35,237 nt of DNA from an uncultured Bacteroidales bacterium (lineage in GTDB: Bacteria; Bacteroidota; Bacteroidia; Bacteroidales; CAIXZF01). The stretch covers positions 1 to 35,237 of the forward strand of contig CAIXZF010000053.1 of assembly GCA_903923925.1 (NCBI GenBank), in the 5' to 3' direction. How positions within the stretch are numbered: the stretch's first letter is position 1; each line of letters starts with the position of its first letter. The position numbers were made by a program, and so were the translations under genes. Below, in pieces: positions 7,011 to 15,120 of the stretch. The notes under the pieces are model-generated. The model searched no databases and was not told the DNA's origin. It saw only the letters and a list, made by a program, of their open reading frames with translations.

Positions 7011-8153
7011 ATGCATAAAATGCCTGAAGGTAAAAAAGAAGATAAAGGATTTATATCAGCATTGCATGTGCAGCAAGGGATTGATCAACCTGAACAGGTG
7101 AACGAATTGGCGCTCAGGCAGCTCAGGAATGGCAGAAAACCTCCATTGAGCGCTGTGCAGTTTACGGATGGTATTCTTGCCGGCAACCGGACTATCCTTT
7201 CTCAGGCAATTACCCTGGTGGAAAGTTCATTACCTGAACATCAAAAAATTGCTCAGGAGGTGATTCGCTTGTGTCTGCCGCATACAGGAAATTCTCTCCG
7301 CATTGGGATAACTGGTGTTCCCGGTGTTGGTAAAAGCACTTTTATTGAGGCTTTCGGGAGTTTTCTCACTAACATCGGACAGAAGGTTGCTGTACTGGCA
7401 ATCGATCCGAGCAGCCAGCGTTCGAAGGGTAGTATTCTTGGCGATAAAACCAGGATGGAAAGGCTTTCCAATGATGCATCTGCTTTTATTCGTCCGTCTC
7501 CATCAGCCGGTTCTCTGGGGGGTGTAGCCCGCAAAACCCAGGAAACATTGCTTCTTTGTGAAGCTGCCGGGTTTGATGTTGTTCTTATTGAAACCGTTGG
7601 CGTTGGACAGAGTGAAACCGCTGTGCATGGAATGGTGGATTTCTTCCTTCTCATGATGCTTTCAGGCGCCGGTGATGAACTTCAGGGAATAAAACGCGGA
7701 ATCATGGAAATGGCAGATGCCATCATCATAAATAAGGCCGATGGCGACAATATCCAGAGAGCAAAGCTGGCAAGAGCCGAATACCGCAATGCGCTGCATC
7801 TCTTCTCTGCCCCCGATTCTGGCTGGATTCCAACAGTTGAAACCTGTTCGTCGCGCACTGGCGACGGAATTGAAAATGTTTGGGAAACTATTCTGAAATA
7901 CCGGGAGTTAACCCTTGCAAACGGACATTTTGCCAACCGAAGACTTAAACAGGCTAAGGAAACAATGATGACAAGCATTAATGCCAGCCTGAAACAAATG
8001 TTTTTCGACAATCCGCAGGTAAAAGAGCGACTCACAAAGCTGGAATCGGAACTGATGGAAAGCAAAATTTCTCCATACATTGCTGCGCAACAGCTTATGG
8101 AAGAATGGATCGGAAATATTAACCACAGAGACACAGAGTTCACGGAGGCCTAA
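7011..8153 (+). CDS. meaB: MeaB/ArgK-type G3E GTPase, methylmalonyl-CoA mutase chaperone
   Basis: MeaB GTPases load and protect the adenosylcobalamin cofactor of methylmalonyl-CoA mutase in the cytoplasm. The 380-residue length is slightly above family norm. Visible motifs are the P-loop GVPGVGKST (about residues 102-110), IDPSSQRSKGSILGDKTRM (about 131-149, the family signature after the P-loop), ETVGVGQSE (194-202, Walker B/switch) and the guanine-specificity motif NKAD (241-244). A C-terminal dimerisation arm (ISPYIAAQQLMEEWI) follows. The last ten codons (NHRDTEFTEA) derive from a repetitive-looking CACAGAG sequence and are probably not part of the ancestral protein. The mutase genes are not in this window. 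selU starts five bases downstream, so cotranscription is likely. An alternative start is ATG 7020. Confidence 0.93.
   Translation: MHKMPEGKKEDKGFISALHVQQGIDQPEQVNELALRQLRNGRKPPLSAVQFTDGILAGNRTILSQAITLVESSLPEHQKIAQEVIRLCLPHTGNSLRIGITGVPGVGKSTFIEAFGSFLTNIGQKVAVLAIDPSSQRSKGSILGDKTRMERLSNDASAFIRPSPSAGSLGGVARKTQETLLLCEAAGFDVVLIETVGVGQSETAVHGMVDFFLLMMLSGAGDELQGIKRGIMEMADAIIINKADGDNIQRAKLARAEYRNALHLFSAPDSGWIPTVETCSSRTGDGIENVWETILKYRELTLANGHFANRRLKQAKETMMTSINASLKQMFFDNPQVKERLTKLESELMESKISPYIAAQQLMEEWIGNINHRDTEFTEA
8121..8150 (+). repeat. CACAGAG-rich repeat-like tail at the end of meaB
   Basis: The segment contains AACCACAGAGACACAGAG followed by TTCACGGAGG, a phased CACAGAG/ACAGAG pattern. I recall similar CCACAGAG-type stretches scattered through many environmental bacterial genomes. 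Only one copy is in this window, so repetitiveness here is from recollection, not shown. It encodes the final residues of MeaB. Confidence 0.4.
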
Positions 8154-8158
8154 GTATC

Positions 8159-9205
8159 ATGCCAGTTAGGGTAAATGTTGCTGATTTTCTTTCATATTCG
8201 GATTCCTGGCCGGTACTTGATGTAAGAGCCCCGCTGGAATACAGGCATGGCCATATTCCCGCTGCCCTGATGTTCCCCTTGTTTTCGGATGAAGAACGCG
8301 CTGTTGTCGGAACCTTGTATCACCAACAGGGCAAAGATGATGCTGTGGCCGGAGGAATGAAAATAGTTGGTCCGAGAATGCATGAATATGTTGAAAAGGC
8401 AACGCTGCTTGCGCCGGAAAAGAAAATACGGATCTATTGCTGGAGAGGGGGAATGCGCAGCGCTTCGGTGGCATTTCTGCTCGAAACTGCCGGTTTCACT
8501 GTGGTTTTACTGGAAAATGGGTACAAAGCCTACAGGCAATACGTCAGGGAATCGTTTACTGACGACAGGGATTTTATTATCCTTGGTGGTTATACCGGTA
8601 GCGGAAAAACGGAAATTCTGCACAAGCTCAGCGAGGAAGGGCAACAGGTTCTCGACCTCGAAGGACATGCCAACCACAAAGGCAGCATCTTCGGCGGAAT
8701 TGGACAGGATGAGCAGCCGACAAATGAAATGTTTGAGAATGCTGTACATGCCGACTGGATGCGGTTCAATCGTATTCAACCGTTCTGGATAGAGGATGAA
8801 AGCTACGAAATTGGAAGAATAAGTCTCCCGAACCCTTTGTTTGCAAGGATTAGAGAAGGTGAGCTGATAAAACTTGTGATTCCTGCTGAGGTTAGGGCAG
8901 AAAACCTGGCCGAAGAGTATGGTAAATGCCCGATGCAGCTGCTTGAAGATGCATTTCTCAGGATTCAGAAGCGTTTGGGAAACGAACTTACACAAAAGGC
9001 AATAATGGCTTTGCAAAGCAAAGATTATTTCAGCTCAGCACTTATCAGCCTTCAGTATTATGATAAGGCTTACGATTATGGCCTCAAAAGACGCGATAAA
9101 GCGAAAATTACCATACTGGAAAGCGCAACTACCAATGTAGATACAAATACTAAGCTAATTAAAGACCACCTGGACAATGAATACAGAAAGCAAGGATCTT
9201 CATGA
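8159..9205 (+). CDS. mnmH: tRNA 2-selenouridine synthase (SelU/MnmH)
   Basis: The enzyme replaces sulfur by selenium in the wobble 2-thiouridine of tRNAs for Lys, Glu and Gln, using selenophosphate. The 348-residue protein has both expected domains. An N-terminal rhodanese domain (about 5-130) contains [17 protein letters not shown] and the catalytic loop YCWRGGMRS with Cys94. A C-terminal P-loop domain contains [12 protein letters not shown] (about 143-154), then [14 protein letters not shown] (about 166-179) and [13 protein letters not shown]. Its 3' end overlaps selD by 29 bases, coupling it to the enzyme that makes its selenium donor. The ATG at 8159 begins right at the conserved N-terminus. 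Confidence 0.95.
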   Translation: MPVRVNVADFLSYSDSWPVLDVRAPLEYRHGHIPAALMFPLFSDEERAVVGTLYHQQGKDDAVAGGMKIVGPRMHEYVEKATLLAPEKKIRIYCWRGGMRSASVAFLLETAGFTVVLLENGYKAYRQYVRESFTDDRDFIILGGYTGSGKTEILHKLSEEGQQVLDLEGHANHKGSIFGGIGQDEQPTNEMFENAVHADWMRFNRIQPFWIEDESYEIGRISLPNPLFARIREGELIKLVIPAEVRAENLAEEYGKCPMQLLEDAFLRIQKRLGNELTQKAIMALQSKDYFSSALISLQYYDKAYDYGLKRRDKAKITILESATTNVDTNTKLIKDHLDNEYRKQGSS

Positions 9206-10235
9206 AGTTAAGTTAACCCAATATAGCCATGGTGCCGGCTGTGGTTGTAAAATTTCGCCCATGGTACTGGATGTTATTCTGAAAGGCCGGGTGATGCAGG
9301 CTGGTGATAAAAACCTGCTTGTTGGCAACGACAGCCGCGATGATGCTGCCGTGTATGACCTTGGCGATGGCAATGCGGTAATAAGTACAACAGATTTCTT
9401 TATGCCCATTGTCGACGATCCCTTCGATTTTGGAAGGATAGCCTCCGCCAATGCAATTAGTGATGTTTATGCAATGGGAGGCAAGCCATTGATGGCAATT
9501 GCTGTCCTGGGATGGCCATTGGAAAAGTTGTCCCCGGAAATTGCCACAATTGTACTTGATGGTAGTAGGAGCATATGCAACGAGGCTGGAATTCCCCTGG
9601 CTGGTGGCCATAGCATCGACAGTCCCGAACCCATTTTTGGCCTTGCAGTTACTGGAATTGTGGAGATTAAAAACCTGAAAAGAAATGATACTGCGAAGGC
9701 GGGAAACTTACTGTATCTCACGAAACCGCTTGGTGTAGGTATACTTACTACAGCTCAGAAGAATGGACTTCTCTTGCATGATCATAGATCAATAGCCAGA
9801 GATAGTATGGTAAAGTTGAATAGGATAGGAGCCGACTTATCCATTTTGGAAGGTGTGACAGCTATGACGGATATAACTGGTTTTGGTTTGATCGGTCATT
9901 TGCTTGAGATGACTGAAGGAAGCGGACTTCAGGCGGTTATTGATTTTGATAAACTACCACTTTTCCCTGAAATCTTTGAATACATCGACCAGAAATGCAT
10001 ACCCGGCGGAACCCTGAGAAACTGGAAAAGTTACAGTACGAGAATTGGGGAACTCAGCGAAATTCATAGAACTATCCTCTGCGATCCGCAAACAAGCGGA
10101 GGTTTATTAATTGCCGTTGAACCTGAAAGTGAGACAGAGCTGATCAACATTTTCGAAAAGAACAAACAATTCTATAAGCGGATTGGGAAGCTAAATCCAG
10201 ATAATGATATAACTTCCAGAATTCAGGTCAGGTAG
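9177..10235 (+). CDS. selD: selenide, water dikinase (selenophosphate synthase)
   Basis: SelD makes selenophosphate from selenide and ATP for SelU here and for selenocysteine synthesis where present. The 352-residue protein carries the N-terminal catalytic segment [16 protein letters not shown], with Cys22 (equivalent to E. coli Cys17) and Lys25. This is the cysteine form: no in-frame TGA is present. Later family features include [71 protein letters not shown] and [13 protein letters not shown]. The start at 9177 lies inside selU; the later ATG at 9202 is in another frame and stops at once, so the 29-base overlap is real. No selA, selB or selC is in the window, so the visible context points to tRNA selenation. 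Confidence 0.96.
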   Translation: MNTESKDLHEVKLTQYSHGAGCGCKISPMVLDVILKGRVMQAGDKNLLVGNDSRDDAAVYDLGDGNAVISTTDFFMPIVDDPFDFGRIASANAISDVYAMGGKPLMAIAVLGWPLEKLSPEIATIVLDGSRSICNEAGIPLAGGHSIDSPEPIFGLAVTGIVEIKNLKRNDTAKAGNLLYLTKPLGVGILTTAQKNGLLLHDHRSIARDSMVKLNRIGADLSILEGVTAMTDITGFGLIGHLLEMTEGSGLQAVIDFDKLPLFPEIFEYIDQKCIPGGTLRNWKSYSTRIGELSEIHRTILCDPQTSGGLLIAVEPESETELINIFEKNKQFYKRIGKLNPDNDITSRIQVR

Positions 10236-10242
10236 TTAATTT

Positions 10243-11292
10243 CTATACATACTTTTTCTTCGGAAACGCCACCGAAGCTGCAATGCTCACCAGCAGAATT
10301 CCCAGAACAACCAGCAGTGAATCAGAGGTCGTAAATCCAATCGATTCAAACCAATGATGGAGTAACATTTTCACGCCTATGAAGGTTAATAAAACTGAAA
10401 GTCCTTCTTTAAGGTAATGAAATTTCGCCATAATGTTGGAAACGAGAAAGAATAAAGATCTCAACCCGATAATGGCGAAGATGTTGGAAAAGAAGACAAT
10501 GAAAGGATCTTTTGTGATCGCAAAAATTGCCGGAACTGAATCCACAGCAAAAATCACATCGGTAAATTCAATGATCAGTAAAACGATGAAAATCGGTGTC
10601 ATAAACCATTTCCCGTTCTTACGGATCCAGAATTTCTGTCCTATATAGTTTGCATCAACCCTGAAATGCTTAGAAGTAAATTTAACAACCGGATGTTTTG
10701 CAGTATCTATTCGTTCTTCCTTATTTCTGTTTCTGAACATCTGAACACCAGTAAAAACAAGCAATCCGCCAAAAACTAAAAGGATCCATTCGAAGCGCTG
10801 AATAAGTGCTGAACTCAGGAAGATAAACACAAAACGCATGATAATCGCACCTGCTATTCCCCAGAAAAGTATTCGTTTGTAAAACCTCTTTTCAATACCG
10901 AATGCAGTAAAAATAAGTATCATAACAAAAACGTTGTCAACTGACAGACTGTATTCTATCAGGTATCCGGTAAGGAACTCGAGTGAAAGATTCGTTCTAT
11001 AAGCTGAGATGGCATCTACGTTTGTGTATCCTTCAACATTGAGAGGATGGTCGTATTTGATGATCAATTCTTTTACATCAGCTGTTGAAGTTGGGCCGTG
11101 TATAAGATCTCCATGAGTTTTAAGCAATACAAAAAATGCAAACGAAAGCCCTACCCATATGAATGTCCAGAAAATAGCTTCTTTGTAAGAAATAACATGC
11201 GAACTCTTGTTAAAGACACCCAGGTCAAACAATAGCATACCGGCGATCAGAAAGATAAATACGCCAAAAAAGAGGATTTCGTTTACGTTCAA
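10243..11292 (-). CDS. TerC/Alx family integral membrane protein
   Basis: This 349-residue inner-membrane protein belongs to the TerC/Alx family (tellurite resistance and, for the Alx/MeeF branch, manganese export). About nine hydrophobic segments alternate. The paired acidic signatures are present: EYSLSVDNVFVMILIF in the first half and EFTDVIFAVDSVPAIFAITKDPF in the second, followed by GLRSLFFLVSNIMAKFHYLKEG. The long loop around TAKHPVVKFTSKHFRVD is typical of the Alx subgroup. It is divergent from glnA across a 145-base gap and convergent with selD seven bases away. No yybP-ykoY riboswitch is recognisable in the short upstream region, and a TAnnTTTG box suggests a plain promoter. Confidence 0.92.
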   Translation of the reverse strand: MNVNEILFFGVFIFLIAGMLLFDLGVFNKSSHVISYKEAIFWTFIWVGLSFAFFVLLKTHGDLIHGPTSTADVKELIIKYDHPLNVEGYTNVDAISAYRTNLSLEFLTGYLIEYSLSVDNVFVMILIFTAFGIEKRFYKRILFWGIAGAIIMRFVFIFLSSALIQRFEWILLVFGGLLVFTGVQMFRNRNKEERIDTAKHPVVKFTSKHFRVDANYIGQKFWIRKNGKWFMTPIFIVLLIIEFTDVIFAVDSVPAIFAITKDPFIVFFSNIFAIIGLRSLFFLVSNIMAKFHYLKEGLSVLLTFIGVKMLLHHWFESIGFTTSDSLLVVLGILLVSIAASVAFPKKKYV

Positions 11293-11309
11293 AATTCAAA
11301 ATTAAGATG

Positions 11310-11317
11310 CAAAGGTA
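11310..11317 (-). promoter_or_regulatory. -7 box of the terC-type gene
   Basis: The minus strand reads TACCTTTG, matching TAnnTTTG, 17 bases before the ATG at 11292. No -33 TTTG at 20-base spacing. Confidence 0.5.
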
Positions 11318-11391
11318 ATAAAATCAGGAATTTTCATTACATAATCCAGCTTTCCGGAAAGCTAAAAATGATAAGGTTAATCAAAATTTCT

Positions 11392-11399
11392 TAGATTTG
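11392..11399 (+). promoter_or_regulatory. -7 box of glnA
   Basis: TAGATTTG matches TAnnTTTG. It overlaps the furthest-upstream possible start (GTG 11399), so the real start must lie downstream; ATG 11438 fits. Confidence 0.5.
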
Positions 11400-11437
11400 T
11401 GCCCCTTTTAAAAGCGGAACTCACTTATAACCACTAT

Positions 11438-12940
11438 ATGGACACTTTTGTTGAGATGAATCCGAATCCACTGGTCCAATATCTGAATAAAGGACCTGAA
11501 GATTTCACTAAAGCTGATCTGATCAAGTACATCCAGGATCACAACATCGAGATGGTAAATTTTCGCTATGTCGGAGGTGACGGGCGATTAAAAACCCTGA
11601 ACTTCGTTATCAACAATAAAAAATATCTTGAAAGCATTCTGACTACAGGCGAAAGAGCTGATGGGTCCAGTTTATTTACTCATATTGAAACGGGCTCAAG
11701 TGATCTGTATGTTGTACCACGTTACAAAACAGCTTTTGTGAACCCTTTCAGTGAAATTCCTTCACTTGATATCCTTTGTTCATATTACAATAAAGATGGG
11801 CAACCTCTTGAAAGTTCCCCTGAATATGTGTTGAGAAAAGCCCATGCAAACCTGAAGAAAGAGACTGGTTTCAATTTTGAAGTAATGGGTGAGCTGGAAT
11901 ATTATGTGATAAGCCATAAAGAGTTGTTATTCAAGGGGAATGATCAGAAGGGATATCACGAAAGCGGTCCATATACGAAGTGGCAAAAGCTTAGAAATGA
12001 AGCAATGCAGGCAATTGCACGAATGGGTGGGAACATCAAGTACGGGCACAATGAAGTTGGAAATTTTAGTTTCTATGACCTTGAATATGAGCAGAATGAG
12101 ATTGAATTTAATCCAACAAATCTGGAAGATGCTGCCGATCAGCTTATTCTGGCAAAATGGGTTTTGCGTAATCTTGCATACAAATATGGGGTGAATCTTA
12201 CATTCGCTCCTAAAATTACGGCAGGTAAAGCCGGGAGCGGTTTGCATATCCATACCCGATTGATGAAAGATGGTAAAAACGTGATGGTGGAGGATGGTAA
12301 ACTAAGTGATACTGCAAAAAAAGCAATTGCTGGTTATCTCACTCTCGCTCCTTCACTCACAGCATTTGGAAATACAAATCCTACCTCATATTTTCGCTTG
12401 GTTCCACATCAGGAAGCTCCCACCAATATTTGCTGGGGCGACAGAAATCGTTCGGTACTGGTAAGAGTTCCCCTGGGATGGTCGATGAAAAACAGCATGA
12501 TAAAACATGCAAATCCACAGGAACCTGATTATGAAATGGATTTTACTCAAAGACAAACCGTTGAGTTCCGTTGCCCTGATGGATCTGCAGATATTTACCA
12601 GCTTCTGGCTGGTTTGACCGTGGCAGCCAAACATGGTTTAACCATGGAAAATGCGCTTCAGATTGCTGAAAAAACGTATGTTGATGTCAACATTTTTAAC
12701 TCGGAAAACAAGGCCAGGTTATCAGACCTCAATCAACTCCCGGTTTCCTGCTATGAGTCAGCTGAAAGCCTTCAAAAGCAGCGTAGTATCTACGAAGAAT
12801 CAAGTGTTTTCATGCCTTCAATGATAGATGATGTTATCAGAAAACTCATGAGTTTTGACGATAAAGAGCTGCGCGCCCGAATCGGAAATAATAAAGATGA
12901 AATTCTTAAACTAGTTGAAATGTATTTCCACTGCGGCTGA
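11438..12940 (+). CDS. glnA: glutamine synthetase (GlnA family)
   Basis: It forms glutamine from glutamate, ammonia and ATP, the central nitrogen-assimilation step. With the start at ATG 11438 the protein has 500 residues. Family motifs: RADGSSL (the latch/Asp50 region, about 74-80), GELEYYV (about 151-157, metal ligand), HNEVGNFSF (about 204-212), GSGLHIHTRL (about 266-275, equivalent of GSGMHVH), APTNICWGDRNRSVLVRVP (about 327-345) and EFRCPDGSADIYQLLAGL. The usual Asn of the saNpYL motif is Asp-Ile here, and the C-terminal NLYELP adenylylation motif of enterobacterial GSI is not seen. It therefore looks like the Bacteroidota glutamine-synthetase-family branch, and enzymatic activity is likely but inferred. 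It is convergent with nadD, two bases apart. Confidence 0.88.
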   Translation: MDTFVEMNPNPLVQYLNKGPEDFTKADLIKYIQDHNIEMVNFRYVGGDGRLKTLNFVINNKKYLESILTTGERADGSSLFTHIETGSSDLYVVPRYKTAFVNPFSEIPSLDILCSYYNKDGQPLESSPEYVLRKAHANLKKETGFNFEVMGELEYYVISHKELLFKGNDQKGYHESGPYTKWQKLRNEAMQAIARMGGNIKYGHNEVGNFSFYDLEYEQNEIEFNPTNLEDAADQLILAKWVLRNLAYKYGVNLTFAPKITAGKAGSGLHIHTRLMKDGKNVMVEDGKLSDTAKKAIAGYLTLAPSLTAFGNTNPTSYFRLVPHQEAPTNICWGDRNRSVLVRVPLGWSMKNSMIKHANPQEPDYEMDFTQRQTVEFRCPDGSADIYQLLAGLTVAAKHGLTMENALQIAEKTYVDVNIFNSENKARLSDLNQLPVSCYESAESLQKQRSIYEESSVFMPSMIDDVIRKLMSFDDKELRARIGNNKDEILKLVEMYFHCG

Positions 12941-12942
12941 TT

Positions 12943-13521
12943 TTACTTCTCATAAAAGTGCATTTCACAGATGTAATCGAAAACACCTTCTGGTAGAAAA
13001 TAGCGGATATTCTTTTTTTGATGGATGGATTCACGTATAAAACTTGAAGAGATATCCATTAAAGGTGCAGCCACCCGTTTAACTTTCGGGTGGTTGTTGT
13101 ACTCTCCGGAATCCCCATTCGGGCGGGGATAAACGTAAAGTTCATAATATTCGAGAATCTGTTCGAAATTTTTCCATTTATGAAATGAGGGTAGCTGATC
13201 AGAGCCAACAATTAATTTAAAGTCATGCCTGGGATATTTTTCATGCAGATAAGTAAGTGTATCAATAGTAAACGATGGCTGTGGCAGTTTAAATTCGATA
13301 TCACTTACTTTAAATCCTGGCTCATCTTTAATTGCGATAGTTGCAAGTGCATAACGGTGGTTGTCGGCGAGAAGGCTTGATTTTTCTTTAAATGGATTTT
13401 GCGGAGAGATTACAAACCACACATCTGAAAGGTCTGTGAATTCGAGCATATAATTAGCAACAGCCATATGACCGATATGGATGGGATTAAAAGAACCGAA
13501 AAACAGACCGGTCTTTTTCAA
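12943..13521 (-). CDS. nadD: nicotinate-nucleotide adenylyltransferase
   Basis: NadD adenylylates nicotinate mononucleotide in NAD synthesis. The 192-residue protein has the nucleotidyltransferase signature GLFFGSFNPIHIGH at residues 5-18, the central FKLIVGSDQLPSFHKWKNFEQIL and the C-terminal DISSSFIRESI (the ISSxxIR motif). The conserved N-terminus starts exactly at a TTG codon (13521-13519). That TTG overlaps the TGA of gmk as TTGA, and no ATG lies near, so I accept the TTG start and infer translational coupling. Last gene of the yicC-gmk-nadD operon. Confidence 0.94.
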   Translation of the reverse strand: MKKTGLFFGSFNPIHIGHMAVANYMLEFTDLSDVWFVISPQNPFKEKSSLLADNHRYALATIAIKDEPGFKVSDIEFKLPQPSFTIDTLTYLHEKYPRHDFKLIVGSDQLPSFHKWKNFEQILEYYELYVYPRPNGDSGEYNNHPKVKRVAAPLMDISSSFIRESIHQKKNIRYFLPEGVFDYICEMHFYEK

Positions 13522-14147
13522 AGCTTTGAATTAAGGAAGGTTTTAACGATTTCCACTGTTTCCAATAGAGCATTTTCAAGCCGGCCATTAATTATTATTT
13601 TATCAAATTCGGGACTCAAAGATATTTCATGCCTGGCTTTTTCCATGCGCTTACGCAAGCTTTCGGGGCTGTCGGTACCACGATTTACCAAACGCTCTTC
13701 AAGAGTTCCAAGTGATGGGGGCATTATAAATACTGACAAAGCATCCTCTCCAAATATTTTTTTAAGGTTCATCCCACCATAAACATCAACATCGAAAATA
13801 ACATGTTTTCCTGATGACCAGATCCTTTTAATTTCGCTCCGAAGAGTTCCATAAAAACTTCCTGGATAAACTTCTTCCCATTCAATAAATTCATTGTGAG
13901 AAATCTTTTCTCTGAATAATTCAGAATCGAGGAAGTAGTAATCTTTTCCATCAACTTCAATTGTTCTTTTTGGCCGACTGCAGGCTGATACAGAAAACTC
14001 CAGTCCCAGATTGGATTTTAGAAGATAATGTACAATAGTTGTCTTACCTGCTCCTGAAGGAGCGGAAACAATAATGCACTTTCCCGACTCTTCTGAGGCA
14101 AGTTGTGCATCTTCTCTGCTTGTGCTATTTTCAGATTGTTTCATCAA
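13518..14147 (-). CDS. gmk: guanylate kinase
   Basis: It phosphorylates GMP to GDP. The 209-residue protein has a P-loop, CIIVSAPSGAGKTT, at about residues 24-37, then the GMP-binding region FSVSACSRPKR and DGKDYYFLDSELFREKI, the segment EWEEVYPGSFYGT, and VIFDVDVYGGMNLKK. The C-terminal lid/base region RLVNRGTDSPESLRKRMEKA is also canonical. About 22 N-terminal residues precede the conserved core and are Ser/Glu rich; the start could be either Met of the MM pair. It follows yicC by 38 bases and overlaps nadD by four. Confidence 0.96.
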   Translation of the reverse strand: MMKQSENSTSREDAQLASEESGKCIIVSAPSGAGKTTIVHYLLKSNLGLEFSVSACSRPKRTIEVDGKDYYFLDSELFREKISHNEFIEWEEVYPGSFYGTLRSEIKRIWSSGKHVIFDVDVYGGMNLKKIFGEDALSVFIMPPSLGTLEERLVNRGTDSPESLRKRMEKARHEISLSPEFDKIIINGRLENALLETVEIVKTFLNSKL

Positions 14148-14185
14148 CAGAAGAAGTGTTAAGCTGTTAAAAGAATAATGTTTGA

Positions 14186-15055
14186 CTATAATATGTTCAA
14201 CAATTGTTCTTTAATCTTTTCCAGTTCATCTTTCATATTAACAACTATACGTTGAATTTCTGCATTATTTGCTTTAGCACCAAGTGTATTTATTTCTCTG
14301 CCGATTTCCTGGGTAATAAAGGCAAGTTTACGACCATTAGAGCCTGTGTCTTCAAGAGTTTCATTGAAATAAATACAATGCTTTTCAAGTCGGACCTGTT
14401 CTTCTGTAAAATCTGTTTTCTCCAGATAATAAATGAGTTCCTGTTCGAAACGGTTTGTATCAATTTTGCCCTTTTCAGCCTGTTCTTCAAGGGCTTTCCA
14501 TAGTTTATTTTTTACCAGTTCGCGACGCTGTGGCTCAAAAACTTCAATATCGGCAAGTAACTTCAGAATGAGTCTTGAACGATTCAAAAGGTCTTCCTGC
14601 AATATTTTGCCCTCATTAAGACGAAAATTATTCAGATCATCACATGCATTATTTAAACCTTCCAGAAGTTTCTCCCATTCAGATTCACTGAGTTGGATAC
14701 CATCTGCTTTGAAAATATCAGGCATTTTAAGGATAATCGACATATAGTCAACTTGTATTTGACCAATATCATTTGCAAGATGTTTCAGCTGTTCATGGTA
14801 TTCGAGAGCCAGTTCCCTGTTGAATGAAATAGAAGTTTTTGAATCCTCTTCAACAAATATTAGGAGGTCAGCTTTGCCTCTTTCTAGTTTCTGGCCAAGG
14901 AGATTACGGATTTCAGCCTCCTTGTCTCTGTACAAAGAGGGAAGTCGGAGTCCAAGGTCAAAAGATTTACTGTTCAATGACTTAATTTCAATATTTATGT
15001 TCTTTCCCGGAAGCTCTATTCTGGCTCTTCCAAACCCTGTCATTGATCTAAGCAT
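14186..15055 (-). CDS. yicC: YicC/YloC family endoribonuclease
   Basis: YicC-family proteins are ring-shaped endoribonucleases implicated in small-RNA and mRNA turnover. The 289-residue length is standard. The N-terminus MLRSMTGFGRARIELPGKNI is the family signature, followed by IEIKSLNSKSFDLGLRLP. The C-terminal DUF1732 part reads FNETLEDTGSNGRKLAFITQEIGREINTLGAKANNAEIQ, with the conserved NGRKL.FI.QE..REINT core. First gene of the operon yicC-gmk-nadD, an order seen in several phyla. A TAnnTTTG box lies 14 bases upstream. Confidence 0.95.
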   Translation of the reverse strand: MLRSMTGFGRARIELPGKNINIEIKSLNSKSFDLGLRLPSLYRDKEAEIRNLLGQKLERGKADLLIFVEEDSKTSISFNRELALEYHEQLKHLANDIGQIQVDYMSIILKMPDIFKADGIQLSESEWEKLLEGLNNACDDLNNFRLNEGKILQEDLLNRSRLILKLLADIEVFEPQRRELVKNKLWKALEEQAEKGKIDTNRFEQELIYYLEKTDFTEEQVRLEKHCIYFNETLEDTGSNGRKLAFITQEIGREINTLGAKANNAEIQRIVVNMKDELEKIKEQLLNIL

Positions 15056-15069
15056 GCTTTTTTTTTTAA

Positions 15070-15077
15070 CAAAGGTA
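15070..15077 (-). promoter_or_regulatory. -7 box of the yicC-gmk-nadD operon
   Basis: Minus strand reads TACCTTTG, an exact TAnnTTTG match, 14 bases before the ATG at 15055. Confidence 0.5.
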
Positions 15078-15089
15078 GAAGTTTTATTC

Positions 15090-15097
15090 TATTTTTG
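15090..15097 (+). promoter_or_regulatory. -7 box upstream of the phospholipase-D family gene
   Basis: TATTTTTG matches TAnnTTTG, 23 bases before ATG 15121. It sits only 12 bases from the divergent yicC box, so the two promoters are packed back to back. Confidence 0.5.
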
Positions 15098-15120
15098 TTT
15101 TCAGAATTGTAAGTAAATCT

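Noticed and set aside
9240-9252. Possible selenocysteine position in SelD
   Set aside because: The catalytic codon is TGT (Cys) with no in-frame TGA, so this is the ordinary Cys form.
11293-11437. Possible manganese riboswitch before the TerC/Alx gene
   Set aside because: The distance from the -7 box to the start codon is only 17 bases, too short for a yybP-ykoY element, and no such fold is seen.
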